This document shows positions 1 through 8,378 of a stretch of DNA of 40,732 nucleotides, piece by piece. Position numbers and translations under genes: made by a program. The notes under the pieces were generated by a model. The model searched no databases. It was not told the DNA's origin and worked only from the letters and a program-made list of their open reading frames with translations. Source of the stretch: a virus; IMG/VR virus record IMGVR_UViG_3300050821_005588, positions 1 to 40,732 of that record; one strand, 5' to 3'. Numbering within the stretch: position 1 is the first letter of the stretch; every line of letters begins with the position of its first letter.

Positions 1-914
1 TATTGACGTTAGTTGACCAACAAGCACAATTAGTTAATCAATCTATTGCTCCACGTTACAACTATTCGGCCACTATTGTGCCTGTAGTTGATACTATTTT
101 ACCCATATTAGGAGCTAATCAAATATGGATTAAAAATAATAATGATACTGGGTTTATTGCTTTAACTATTCAAGGTGGTCAAGTTGGATCAGGTACAGTC
201 AATTTAGGTACAAAAAATGAGTTAGCTTATTATGCTGATAATGGAAATGCTGTCAGTGGAGTACCCACTATACCAAATGGTGTTGTCCAAACAGCTTTTG
301 ATGGAACTCCTGTTGTAGATACTTCCCTACCCCTTAATACAACTGGGGATGATATGGTTTTAGGTAATCCAACCATAACAAATGGTTCTATTACAAGTGT
401 AACAATAAATTCATCTAGTTTAATAAATAGCAGTTTAGGAACTCCAACAAGTGGAATCTTGACTAATTGTACAGGACTTCCTAGCGGATCAGGTATTTTA
501 TGTACAAATACTAATAATAATGCTAGTTCTGGTCAGTTGGGCGAATATATTTCTAGTGTTATTCTTTCCACTTCAGCTATACCAATTATTATTAATACAC
601 AAACTGAAGTAACTCATATTACATTAACCGCAGGGGATTGGGATGTTTGGGGAAATGTTTGTTGGCCAGCAACAGGAACTCAATGTAGTACACTTCAAGC
701 CGGTATAAATAGTGGATCTCCTACTTTTAATGATCCGGCTTTTAGATCTATATTAATTAGCGGTGGAAGTTTATTTAGTTTTACTAGTTTAAATGTTACT
801 CCACAAAGATTCTCTTTAAGTACTACAACGGTTATTTATTTAATAGCGTATATTGTTAATAATTCAGGTTCTTGCACTGTATGCGGATCTATTCAAGCAA
901 GAAGAGTACGTTAA
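1..914 (+). CDS. Tail fibre / virion surface protein, 5'-truncated
   Basis: Open from the left window edge, so the true start is outside; the TTG at base 3 has no room for a ribosome site and is probably internal. The product is Ser/Thr/Asn/Gly-rich and beta-strand-like, with no signal peptide or membrane segment. Around residues 144-160 it has the pattern LGTPTSGILTNCTGLP, a short motif common in phage tail-fibre and appendage proteins. The C-terminal 100 residues (IINTQTEVTHITLTAGDWDV onward) look like a compact beta-sandwich, possibly a receptor-binding or trimer tip. It sits 24 nt before another fibre gene in the same direction. Function is inferred from composition, motif and context; no enzyme motif is visible. 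Confidence 0.7.
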   Translation, partial: LTLVDQQAQLVNQSIAPRYNYSATIVPVVDTILPILGANQIWIKNNNDTGFIALTIQGGQVGSGTVNLGTKNELAYYADNGNAVSGVPTIPNGVVQTAFDGTPVVDTSLPLNTTGDDMVLGNPTITNGSITSVTINSSSLINSSLGTPTSGILTNCTGLPSGSGILCTNTNNNASSGQLGEYISSVILSTSAIPIIINTQTEVTHITLTAGDWDVWGNVCWPATGTQCSTLQAGINSGSPTFNDPAFRSILISGGSLFSFTSLNVTPQRFSLSTTTVIYLIAYIVNNSGSCTVCGSIQARRVR

Positions 915-938
915 CTTTAATTTAAGGAAAAATTAATT

Positions 939-3900
939 ATGTCTTTCACTTATGCAAACTGGACCTGTTTATCAGCTTCCTTAAATCAAGGTCAAAGAAC
1001 GGTTACTCCCTTTGGCGGTAGTACTACGATATTAAACTCACCGAATTTATTCATGTATGGTAGTCCTAATGACACTATCACAGAAATAACTTCCACAGGT
1101 TATTTTAATCCTGTTATTACTGATCTATCTATTGGAGATTGGATTTTAGGTAATGGAACTGATGGATCATTTTTATTATTCGTTCAAAATATAGATAATG
1201 GTACAGTAACCATTGGATTTGTTAATACTACACCTCCTTCAAGTCAATATTTATTAAAAAGCCAAAATCTTGCTGATGTAGTTTCAACTGAAACTAGTTT
1301 TGCTAATTTAGGTTTTGGAAGTGGACAACTATTAATATTAAATGATCTTAGTTTTACAGGCGGAGTTTATACTCTTACCAATCCTTGCCCTAATTACATT
1401 GTAATCATATGTAATACCACGGGTAATAAAATAAGATTGCCATCTGCGCAAGGTCTAGGTTCTTTTTCATTATCAGAAGGACCCTATATACAAGTACCTT
1501 TTGGTTTTCAATCTATTGAAGTGGATTATAACGATGGGACTAATTTTGAAACTCTAAATCCACCTTCCATGGTTAATTTTACCCTGAGTGCCAAATCAAC
1601 TGTAAATGGCCAATGGTTAGCAGTTCCTAGAGTTCTATTAATGAATAGTCTCTCAGGTAATGTGGATATTATTAGTTCTGATGATTCTGTAAATATTGAT
1701 ACATCCACGGGACAAATTGATTTAACGGTATCAGGTTCAGGAAGTAGCCCACCAACAATTATTTACGTTTCCAACTCTGGTAGTGATGTAAACGGTAATG
1801 GAACAATAGATAAACCTTATGCCACTTTGAGTCATTCACTAGCCTCTATTACGCCAAGTTCTTCAACTCCATTTCTTATATTAATGCAGGGTATCTTTAC
1901 AGAAACGAATCTGGCATTAAAACCATGGTGCGCAATTATAGGTCAAGATTCTGCGTCATTAACTGTGACAGGATCAGTAACATTAGATGCAAGCTGGTCA
2001 ACAGGTGGTGAACTTACTTTAAATCATTTTTATCAACTTGCATTTCCTGCCACTGTGACTTTAGATTTTAACGTTGTAGCAAGTGGTCCTGCGCTGTTTA
2101 CTTTTGCTAATAATCTGCAAACAGGATCTACTGCACTTACTATCACAGGCCATAATACCAATGGTGCTGTATTCTTATATTCGAATAATATTAATTTTAA
2201 TGGATCTTGGGATATCACATTAAATAACTGTTATGGCGCACTTCAAGGTGGAGATACTGGAAATGTAACGGTAAATCATAGTTCAGCGACTGCTGGCGGA
2301 AATTTCAATCTTGTTCAATTGACCATTGAAGGCAATCTTTTACTTAACGATACAACCGCTAGCGCAGGGATGACACTTTTTGTTGAAGAATGTAAGGTGA
2401 TTGGTACTACTACTTATGCGTCAAATGGATCATCTACTATAGAAGTTTTCTCGAATGGAAATAATTATTTTAATACTCCTACAATAGATAATGGAACAGG
2501 TGGTGGATTAGTACAATTTTTTGCAGATTTCTTAACCAACTTACCCGCGCTCGCAAATGGTGCTGGCTTTAATCCAAGTACTATTGCTGATGCCATTGCT
2601 GCTAATAATTATTTCAATCCAAGTGCGTATACCCCTGTAGCTGGACCGCCAGGGGAATGGGTAGCTGATTCGGTCGTAGGCAATCTAGCGGGGATCGATG
2701 CCGCTCTAAATGCTATTACTACCGGAAATAATATACCTCAACTTGTATATGCTGATTCAGTCACAGGAAATGATGGAACTGCCGATGGTAGCCCAGCTAA
2801 GCCATTTTTAACTTATGCAGCCGCTTCTGCTTTTGCGGCAGCTAGTGCAGTAGTAAATAATCCATATACAGTTAAATTGATCGGTAACTTTAGTGAAGCT
2901 GGAATGTTACTTTATCCATTCGTTAATATTGATGGTCAAGACAATGCGATATTTACTACTGGGGGAAATGTTACATTAGATACTTCTTGGAATTCAGTAT
3001 CAAATCCGTATTGCAGAGTTCAAGGTTTTATCTTAAATGCGAATCAAGTTGATTTAACATTTACGACCTATCAAGGTGCAGCACTTGAATTTTATGTCAA
3101 TTGGGGTATTACTCCTGATATACAAGTTCATGGTTCTGCGACAACAGGGCCGGAAAAAGTAGCTTTTTATGGTCGTCTAAGCTATAGCGGTACACCATTA
3201 GAAATAGAAGTATATGATGTACAATCATATTTTGAAAATATGTCGGCTGAAGGCTCAATTGTTATAAATAACAATAATGCAGTTTATGCATCAGAAACTA
3301 CTGTTAAAAATTGTCAGGGAATATCTACAATATTCAATAGTACTTCTAATACTCAAGATTCATATTTGTTTGTTTTTGGTTCTCCGCAAATATCCAATAT
3401 TACTTTGCAAGATAATAAAAGCTACGTAACTATTGATTCGACCAGCTATACATCTCAGATTACACTCGCTGGAACATCAACGACTGCTAATATAAACATC
3501 AGATCCTTATCAGACGGCGTAAATTGTTCCACATATACCCCGATAAATTTTTCACCTATTGCAATTCCAGGTGTATATGGAAATACCAATCTTACATCGT
3601 ACATAGCTGGGATAGATTCTAAGCTTGCGGGATCTGGAACGCCAATTGCACAAAACGTATACATCAATAGTGTTAATGGTTTGGATAGCATTACACGTGA
3701 TGGCTCTATAGATTCACCATGGGCAAGCTATAACTACGCATTGAGTCAAGTTGGTTCAAGTGCGACATCAACTAATCAAATTTTAATTAATATCATCGGC
3801 CAACAATCGACAAGTAACTTTGATATTGTGCCGTGGGTTCACGTCGATGGTCATAACTCTGGTACAATTACTTGCTCAGGTTCTGTGATTAATGACCTTC

Positions 3901-5183
3901 TATGGCAATCAACTAATAATGCTATTACTTATGTAAGAAATTGTACATTCGTTGCGCCTGCCGGACTTTCTGCTTTATGGGGAGGAGCTACAGGAAACCT
4001 TCTTATTTATGAAGGTTGCGACATGACGCAAGTTGATAATGTATTCAGCTCTGCAAATAATACGAATGGTACATTTAATACTTTAGTCATCAAGAATTGT
4101 CAGAATCCAGCTTTGGGAATTTCATCATTCCCGAGTGGTATCACACTGAATGATACTTTCTTACAAATCGAAGACGCTTTTACTGCAAATATAACTGCTA
4201 ACGCCACAGGATCAGGTGGTGCAGGCGCACAAGTAAACATTGTAGGATGTAATGTAGGTGGTCTAGTTACTATTGATAGTTCCACAGGAACCGGTGGCTT
4301 TGCGTTAGGACAATTTTTCTTTTCCAATATTCAAATCGGCCCGGTTATAAGTGGTGTAAATTCTCAAATTATACTTGATACAGCATCTTATACTTTTCCT
4401 CCAAATCTTACGAACGGCGCAATCGTTGGTAATATTGATCCGACTGGTTTGACAGATAGCTCACTTTTAACGTCTTTCACACCAACTAATTTTAATTTCG
4501 TGGCTGGTAATTGGGCATTTAATAGTCTAACTGGATATTTAGAGGGCATAGACAACGCATTGGCAACGGCAGGAGCCACTTTACAAGCGGTTTACAATAA
4601 TGGAACGCCTGGTGCATTAGGTAATATTGTTCTACTAAATAGCGCTAATCCGTTATTTATCATTAACAATGATGGTGGAACGGATCAGACAACTATTGTT
4701 TCATATAATGGTACAGCTACTCCGTCTTTCAGATGGGGATTCACCGCACAAGGATTGAATACAGCACCAACTGCAATTAATTATGCTAAGTTCTTAGCTC
4801 ATGTTACTTCAAGCACTGCTGGCGCTGAATTTTCAGATATTGAATTAGATGCTTATCAAAATGGTACTGAATTAACAGTTGCGAAAATTTCGGGTACGGA
4901 TGGATCGCTTACATTGCCCGTCGTTGGCGGCAAATTAAAATATCCAAACACGGCAGGTGGCGCAATCGGAACAGCAACACTTGTCGCCGGAATTGTTGTA
5001 GTGAATACCGGTGCTATTGCAGTAGGTGATCATGTGAGTGTGACAAACGTTGCAGTTAGCGGTACGGCAGGCATTTTAACTGTTCCCAATGCTTCGATTG
5101 TACCAGGAGTTTCTTTCTCGATTGTTTCAACAGACGGCGGCGACAATTCTACTGTCACATGGGCAATCATTGGTGCAGCGTAA
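939..5183 (+). CDS. Large tail fibre/tailspike with three parallel beta-helix modules
   Basis: A 1414-residue virion appendage protein, preceded by a clear AAGGAA ribosome site. An N-terminal attachment-like region (about residues 1-270) is followed by three modules of about 300 residues. Each opens with a YVxSxxGxDxxxxG..DxPyaTl signature (near residues 273, 600 and 904), typical of DUF1565/pectate-lyase-like parallel beta-helices. Each module ends in a linker with the pattern LxGIDxAL (near 580, 886 and 1198). The last 200 residues form a separate domain ending in GDNSTVTWAIIGAA, a C-terminal type seen on many phage fibres. The likely role is binding, and possibly cleaving, a host surface glycan; I cannot identify catalytic acids. 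A second gene at the right end of the window shares the module. The gene ends at a strong terminator. Confidence 0.85.
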   Translation: MSFTYANWTCLSASLNQGQRTVTPFGGSTTILNSPNLFMYGSPNDTITEITSTGYFNPVITDLSIGDWILGNGTDGSFLLFVQNIDNGTVTIGFVNTTPPSSQYLLKSQNLADVVSTETSFANLGFGSGQLLILNDLSFTGGVYTLTNPCPNYIVIICNTTGNKIRLPSAQGLGSFSLSEGPYIQVPFGFQSIEVDYNDGTNFETLNPPSMVNFTLSAKSTVNGQWLAVPRVLLMNSLSGNVDIISSDDSVNIDTSTGQIDLTVSGSGSSPPTIIYVSNSGSDVNGNGTIDKPYATLSHSLASITPSSSTPFLILMQGIFTETNLALKPWCAIIGQDSASLTVTGSVTLDASWSTGGELTLNHFYQLAFPATVTLDFNVVASGPALFTFANNLQTGSTALTITGHNTNGAVFLYSNNINFNGSWDITLNNCYGALQGGDTGNVTVNHSSATAGGNFNLVQLTIEGNLLLNDTTASAGMTLFVEECKVIGTTTYASNGSSTIEVFSNGNNYFNTPTIDNGTGGGLVQFFADFLTNLPALANGAGFNPSTIADAIAANNYFNPSAYTPVAGPPGEWVADSVVGNLAGIDAALNAITTGNNIPQLVYADSVTGNDGTADGSPAKPFLTYAAASAFAAASAVVNNPYTVKLIGNFSEAGMLLYPFVNIDGQDNAIFTTGGNVTLDTSWNSVSNPYCRVQGFILNANQVDLTFTTYQGAALEFYVNWGITPDIQVHGSATTGPEKVAFYGRLSYSGTPLEIEVYDVQSYFENMSAEGSIVINNNNAVYASETTVKNCQGISTIFNSTSNTQDSYLFVFGSPQISNITLQDNKSYVTIDSTSYTSQITLAGTSTTANINIRSLSDGVNCSTYTPINFSPIAIPGVYGNTNLTSYIAGIDSKLAGSGTPIAQNVYINSVNGLDSITRDGSIDSPWASYNYALSQVGSSATSTNQILINIIGQQSTSNFDIVPWVHVDGHNSGTITCSGSVINDLLWQSTNNAITYVRNCTFVAPAGLSALWGGATGNLLIYEGCDMTQVDNVFSSANNTNGTFNTLVIKNCQNPALGISSFPSGITLNDTFLQIEDAFTANITANATGSGGAGAQVNIVGCNVGGLVTIDSSTGTGGFALGQFFFSNIQIGPVISGVNSQIILDTASYTFPPNLTNGAIVGNIDPTGLTDSSLLTSFTPTNFNFVAGNWAFNSLTGYLEGIDNALATAGATLQAVYNNGTPGALGNIVLLNSANPLFIINNDGGTDQTTIVSYNGTATPSFRWGFTAQGLNTAPTAINYAKFLAHVTSSTAGAEFSDIELDAYQNGTELTVAKISGTDGSLTLPVVGGKLKYPNTAGGAIGTATLVAGIVVVNTGAIAVGDHVSVTNVAVSGTAGILTVPNASIVPGVSFSIVSTDGGDNSTVTWAIIGAA
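1881..2272 (+). repeat. Copy 1 of a 392-bp repeat within two tail-fibre genes
   Basis: Aligns without gaps to 40341-40732 (constant offset 38460). By eye there are about 30 base differences. The first 86 and last 98 bases are identical; all differences lie between 1967 and 2174 and nearly all are silent. It encodes the beginning of the first beta-helix module of the large fibre. The second copy ends at the window edge, so the full repeat may be longer. Confidence 0.95.
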
Positions 5184-5190
5184 GAATAAT

Positions 5191-5215
5191 AAGCCCCTTA
5201 GTCGGGGCTTTTTTA
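5191..5215 (+). terminator. Rho-independent terminator after the large fibre gene
   Basis: Stem AAGCCCC / GGGGCTT with a 6-nt loop followed by a run of T, 8 nt after the fibre stop codon. It separates the rightward structural genes from the leftward lipase gene whose stop lies immediately beyond. Confidence 0.92.
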
Positions 5216-6547
5216 CTACACTAATATTTCACCTAATATAACATGCCTTCCATTATCAGCTATTAAATCGTTTGGTATTGGGCAACCGAAATTTATCATT
5301 GTTTCTATGTTAGCGTATGGAATGTTATAAAATGGACTATTACGATTTTTTTCAATCTGTTTTTGATCACGATAATTGAAAGCACAATCTTCAATAACAT
5401 AATCGCGAGCAATCGAAATATTCCCGCGTATAAAGAAATAAGCATTAGGAGATGCTAAATAACTTCTGTTGGGAACTAACAACATGAAAGGGCCTTTCAT
5501 AAATCCATCAGACGACCACTTATAATTATTATACTCATCAAACTCTGATATATTAGTATCGATATAATTAATGTGGTCTTTATCGCATGTTCCATTCGCA
5601 CAAATGACTTTACCTAATCCACTTCTTAATATAGCAATTTGAGAAAACTGTTCATTCATCCAAAACATGACGTTTATATTTTTACTCAATTGTTCTTCAA
5701 GAATATTCTTTTTAATGGATGCAATAAACGCATTTATTTTTGATGAAATAACACTTCTTGTATTATCATCATTTAAATAAGATGTCACAATTCCATGACA
5801 GGATTGATCCTCACATTTAGTAATATGAACATTTGCAGGTAATGCCTTATTCGAAACAGGATTAAAAGTAAGAAAAATATTAAGTGATGTTATGACAAAA
5901 TCCGTATCTGATGTGATATATCTATTTTGATCCGCGTTTTTAGGAATAGCAATGGTTCCGAGAATTTTATCAGAAGGTGTTGCGATACCTACAATAGATA
6001 ACCTAGATTTTGGAAAGGAAGCGCCATTAATAAGATAATCATAAAGTTGATTTGCATAAAGATTACCTTGTGAATGTGCTATAAGAAGAACATAGGAATT
6101 ACTTTTGTCTTTTACTACATTATTAAATTGATCAATAATATTATCTAAGTTTTTCCCTACGAAACTATTATCCTTTGAATAATATTCTTTAATATTTTTC
6201 TTAAGATCATTGTATTCTTTGCTATTTTCAAAATAATTTAATTTATATGTTTTCATATAGGTTTTAACGTAATCATCAATAGATAAGTTTTTACCTTCCT
6301 GTTTCTTTTGTTTCATCGTGTCATGTAAGTCTTGAGCTAATGATCCAGAAGTAGGGTTGTAAAGAAATCCCCATTCAATCACATTCGATTTAACATTAAC
6401 GACTTCTTTGATTCGATTAAGATTAAATACAACATCTTGAACGTTAGAATTTACTCCATTGATAAATAAAATATATAGTTTCGGTGTGATAGAGTAGCAG
6501 CTCAGTGATATTAAAAAAATAAACATGCATTTGAGAATAAACTTCAT
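5216..6547 (-). CDS. Secreted alpha/beta-hydrolase, lipase-like
   Basis: Starting at the ATG at 6547 gives 443 residues. This start is preferred over the in-frame GTG at 6562 because GGAG lies 9 nt upstream and the ATG follows the stop of the preceding gene by one base. Residues 1 to about 20 are a hydrophobic signal peptide; the LSC near its end does not fit a lipobox well. The nucleophile elbow is AHSQGN (Ser about 159), preceded by a hydrophobic strand (YVLLI), the arrangement of class-3-type lipases and related esterases. An N-terminal FINGVN resembles an oxyanion loop; SDTDFV and CHGIVTSYL further on could hold the acid and His of a triad. It forms a two-gene unit with the secreted protein upstream. 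Probably acts in the envelope or outside the cell; substrate unknown. It reads as cargo rather than a virion gene. Confidence 0.75.
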   Translation of the reverse strand: MKFILKCMFIFLISLSCYSITPKLYILFINGVNSNVQDVVFNLNRIKEVVNVKSNVIEWGFLYNPTSGSLAQDLHDTMKQKKQEGKNLSIDDYVKTYMKTYKLNYFENSKEYNDLKKNIKEYYSKDNSFVGKNLDNIIDQFNNVVKDKSNSYVLLIAHSQGNLYANQLYDYLINGASFPKSRLSIVGIATPSDKILGTIAIPKNADQNRYITSDTDFVITSLNIFLTFNPVSNKALPANVHITKCEDQSCHGIVTSYLNDDNTRSVISSKINAFIASIKKNILEEQLSKNINVMFWMNEQFSQIAILRSGLGKVICANGTCDKDHINYIDTNISEFDEYNNYKWSSDGFMKGPFMLLVPNRSYLASPNAYFFIRGNISIARDYVIEDCAFNYRDQKQIEKNRNSPFYNIPYANIETMINFGCPIPNDLIADNGRHVILGEILV

Positions 6548-6548
6548 T

Positions 6549-7019
6549 TTAATATTCTCCACTCATGCATAGTTTTTTTAATTCATCACCTTCATAACTT
6601 TTGAATTGATAGTGATTTTTTGCAAAAAACTTTTCATTAACAGCCCATGTATGATTCATTCGTTCTTTGTTATTCTGCATGAGATTTTCTATGTCTTTAT
6701 ATATCAAATAAGAAGAAACTTTATTTTCAAACGCTTGTCGCATGCATTCATTAGCTATAATGATTTTCTGTACTGCTTTTGCTGCTTCTTCTGGCGTTGT
6801 TGCTTCGTAATATAAAATTTGTTCTTGTCGAGCGATAATGAAAGCCGCTTTAATTGCTTCAGAATTATATCTAGGTATTTTTGATTGAATAAAAGCGACG
6901 ATATCTTCTCTTACTCCATACGATTTATTCATGTTGCCGAATAAACTTTCCTCTGCATGTGATTTTGTTAAAAATGATAATGTGCATAGTAATACTATAA
7001 AACAAATAAAACCTTTCAT
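6549..7019 (-). CDS. Secreted protein of unknown function, partner of the lipase-like gene
   Basis: 156 residues with a textbook signal peptide (Lys-containing start, hydrophobic core, cleavage probably after SHA near residue 22). The mature part is helical and charged, with no family I recognise. A strong AAGGAG lies upstream of the ATG. The stop is followed one base later by the hydrolase start, so the two are co-translated. Possible roles are a chaperone, inhibitor or immunity partner of the hydrolase; this is inference from the pairing only. Confidence 0.75.
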   Translation of the reverse strand: MKGFICFIVLLCTLSFLTKSHAEESLFGNMNKSYGVREDIVAFIQSKIPRYNSEAIKAAFIIARQEQILYYEATTPEEAAKAVQKIIIANECMRQAFENKVSSYLIYKDIENLMQNNKERMNHTWAVNEKFFAKNHYQFKSYEGDELKKLCMSGEY

Positions 7020-7038
7020 ACTACATCTCCTTAAAGTT

Positions 7039-7139
7039 AAATGGTGGCCTTTCGTATTAGCGCTGGGAATCGAACCCTACTTTTCTCATTATGCGCGCCT
7101 CACCAGAGGACTAATACAATTGGCCATAAATGGTGGCCT
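7039..7139. repeat. 12-bp direct repeats flanking the tRNA-like element
   Basis: AAATGGTGGCCT occurs at 7039-7050 and again at 7128-7139, bracketing the tRNA-like sequence. Read on the minus strand each copy contains GGCCACCA, which looks like a tRNA 3' end with encoded CCA. The arrangement resembles duplicated acceptor ends or attachment-type repeats, but there is no integrase in view. Confidence 0.7.
7054..7117 (-). pseudogene. Degenerate tRNA-like element
   Basis: On the minus strand a 7-bp closing stem (GTATTAG / CTAATAC) encloses a hairpin CCTC-TGGT-GAGG resembling a D arm, a CATAATGAG stretch resembling the Met anticodon region, and GGGTTCGATTCCC, a canonical T-arm core. The element is only 64 nt, about 10 nt short of a normal tRNA. 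No proper 5-bp anticodon stem forms, and the base before CAT is G, not the T33 expected. I therefore call it a tRNA relic or tRNA-like RNA, not a working tRNA. Confidence 0.5.
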
Positions 7140-7271
7140 ATTTTCCCATATAAACCAGAATTGTAATTTTAAATTACCTCTTGGCGATAGACGTCATATT
7201 CATATAGTATCTTCGGCCATAAAATATTACGCTTTACATTACTAAACGATTTGTTATATTACTCGGTTGCT

Positions 7272-7323
7272 TAAATATCATGTGTATTCTTTTTGTCAAA
7301 TGACCGGTAAGTATTATTACCGG
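7272..7323 (-). promoter_or_regulatory. Candidate promoter and inverted repeat upstream of the secreted gene pair
   Basis: On the minus strand a perfect -35 TTGACA (7299-7294) is followed 16 nt later by a weak -10 TATTTA. Just upstream is a perfect 7-bp inverted repeat, CCGGTAA / TTACCGG with a 6-nt spacer (7304-7323), which could be an operator or a terminator stem of the gene to the right. The region 7140-7421 otherwise shows no supported gene; it holds this element and AT-rich sequence. Confidence 0.35.
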
Positions 7324-7421
7324 ACTTGTATTAACTCTCTCACTGTATACTTACTTTGTTCATCAAATACTCTACGAAGTAAAGTCAAGTAATATATTTT
7401 ATTATGTATAAATTTAATTCT

Positions 7422-7793
7422 TTAATGAGTTGAAGTTTTATGTGTATTTGATTCTTTATGTTCTTTAACCATTTCATACATTCGTTTACTCATAAGTAAT
7501 CTGTTCGTATAACTTATAACGTCTTCTACGCGTTCAGTTAATACCGTATCTGTTATATCAGTTTTAACAGGTAAATTTTTACTTACGCCTTCACATAAAA
7601 TTACTATATTAAATCCAAAATCAAACGATAAAATTCTAGAACCTTTTTCTATAGCATTACCATTCTTATCGCATATCTCTACATAAATTTCACTTGAGTC
7701 TGATTGATTAAGTCTTAAATAGATATCATCATTTGAACCTTCTGTTTTATATTTTTCTTCCCATATCTTTGGCATATCTACATCTTTTTTCAT
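7422..7793 (-). CDS. Hypothetical protein, last gene of the early leftward operon
   Basis: 123 residues, mixed alpha/beta, acidic N-terminal half and a basic, His/Thr-rich tail (HKESNTHKTSTH). No family recognised. The ribosome site is weak (AAGG 9 nt before ATG). It follows the Gp157-family gene across a 93-nt gap that contains a strong nested stem-loop, so its expression may be set by that RNA structure. Confidence 0.65.
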   Translation of the reverse strand: MKKDVDMPKIWEEKYKTEGSNDDIYLRLNQSDSSEIYVEICDKNGNAIEKGSRILSFDFGFNIVILCEGVSKNLPVKTDITDTVLTERVEDVISYTNRLLMSKRMYEMVKEHKESNTHKTSTH

Positions 7794-7817
7794 TTTATAA
7801 ACCTTATATTGGTGATT

Positions 7818-7880
7818 CCTGCATCAAATGAAAACCCTCAGTATTCTTCCATAGAAGAATGGTTAAAAATTCGATGCAGG
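7818..7880 (-). other. Nested stem-loop RNA element between two early genes
   Basis: An outer 8-bp stem CCTGCATC / GATGCAGG (7818-7825 with 7873-7880) encloses a perfect 7-bp hairpin ATTCTTC-CATA-GAAGAAT (7843-7860), with AACC/GGTT able to pair between them. No T run follows on either strand, so it is not a simple terminator. It would sit in the mRNA just before the 123-residue gene and could act as an attenuator, processing site or protein-binding leader. Confidence 0.6.
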
Positions 7881-7886
7881 ATATCA

Positions 7887-8378
7887 TTACTTTATATTAA
7901 CACTGCTTGTTTTTTTGAATGTAACTCCGGGTACTAACACATCATTTTTTAGATCTTTTATAATTTGTTTCTTATCGATTTGCGTGGTTACTTTTTCTTT
8001 TAAATATTCTTTTGGTAACAATTCTGTATCTTGTATGTCAAGAGAATAATTATTGTATCTAATTTTAATATCGAACTCGGGTGTTTTAATTTCTTTAACT
8101 TGTAAGGCCTCCATGTTATGTTTTAAATAATTTTTCATACTTGTTATTTTTTTTTCTATTAAAACAGCGCGCTCACACATATTAGCTATCGCTTTATATA
8201 TATTATCTGCATGCGCATCTAAATTTTTTATATAAGATGCAACATTCTTTATTTTTTCTTTTGCATCAACGGACACGCTTTCTAGCATGTCCATTAGTTC
8301 AGGCGTTATTTCATCACAGTTTTCAATTAATTCAATTACTTTTTTATATTCATTTGTGTATTCATAAAGAGGCTTCAT
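7887..8378 (-). CDS. Gp157-family phage protein
   Basis: 163 residues from the ATG at 8378, chosen because an AGGAG site lies 9 nt upstream. The ORF opens nine codons earlier, inside the previous gene. The order of features matches the Siphovirus Gp157 family: start MKPLYEYTNEYKKVIELIE, a long central coiled coil (about residues 40-95), the segment VKEIKTPEFDIKIR, then a short domain with LPKEYLKEK and PGVTFKK near the end. Gp157 proteins are found beside phage single-strand annealing genes, as here; their biochemical role is unknown. The start overlaps the upstream gene by 17 nt, implying coupled translation. Confidence 0.85.
   Translation of the reverse strand: MKPLYEYTNEYKKVIELIENCDEITPELMDMLESVSVDAKEKIKNVASYIKNLDAHADNIYKAIANMCERAVLIEKKITSMKNYLKHNMEALQVKEIKTPEFDIKIRYNNYSLDIQDTELLPKEYLKEKVTTQIDKKQIIKDLKNDVLVPGVTFKKTSSVNIK

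Noticed and set aside
1526-4579. Leftward frames of 60-80 codons inside the large fibre gene
   Set aside because: They are opposite a long, well supported coding region and lack ribosome sites or protein-like patterns.
7054-7117. Functional tRNA-Met
   Set aside because: About 10 nt too short, no anticodon stem and no T before CAT.
6931-7245. Rightward 104-codon frame over the secreted gene start and the tRNA-like element
   Set aside because: It lies opposite a signal-peptide gene with a strong ribosome site, has no site of its own, and gives no coherent protein pattern.
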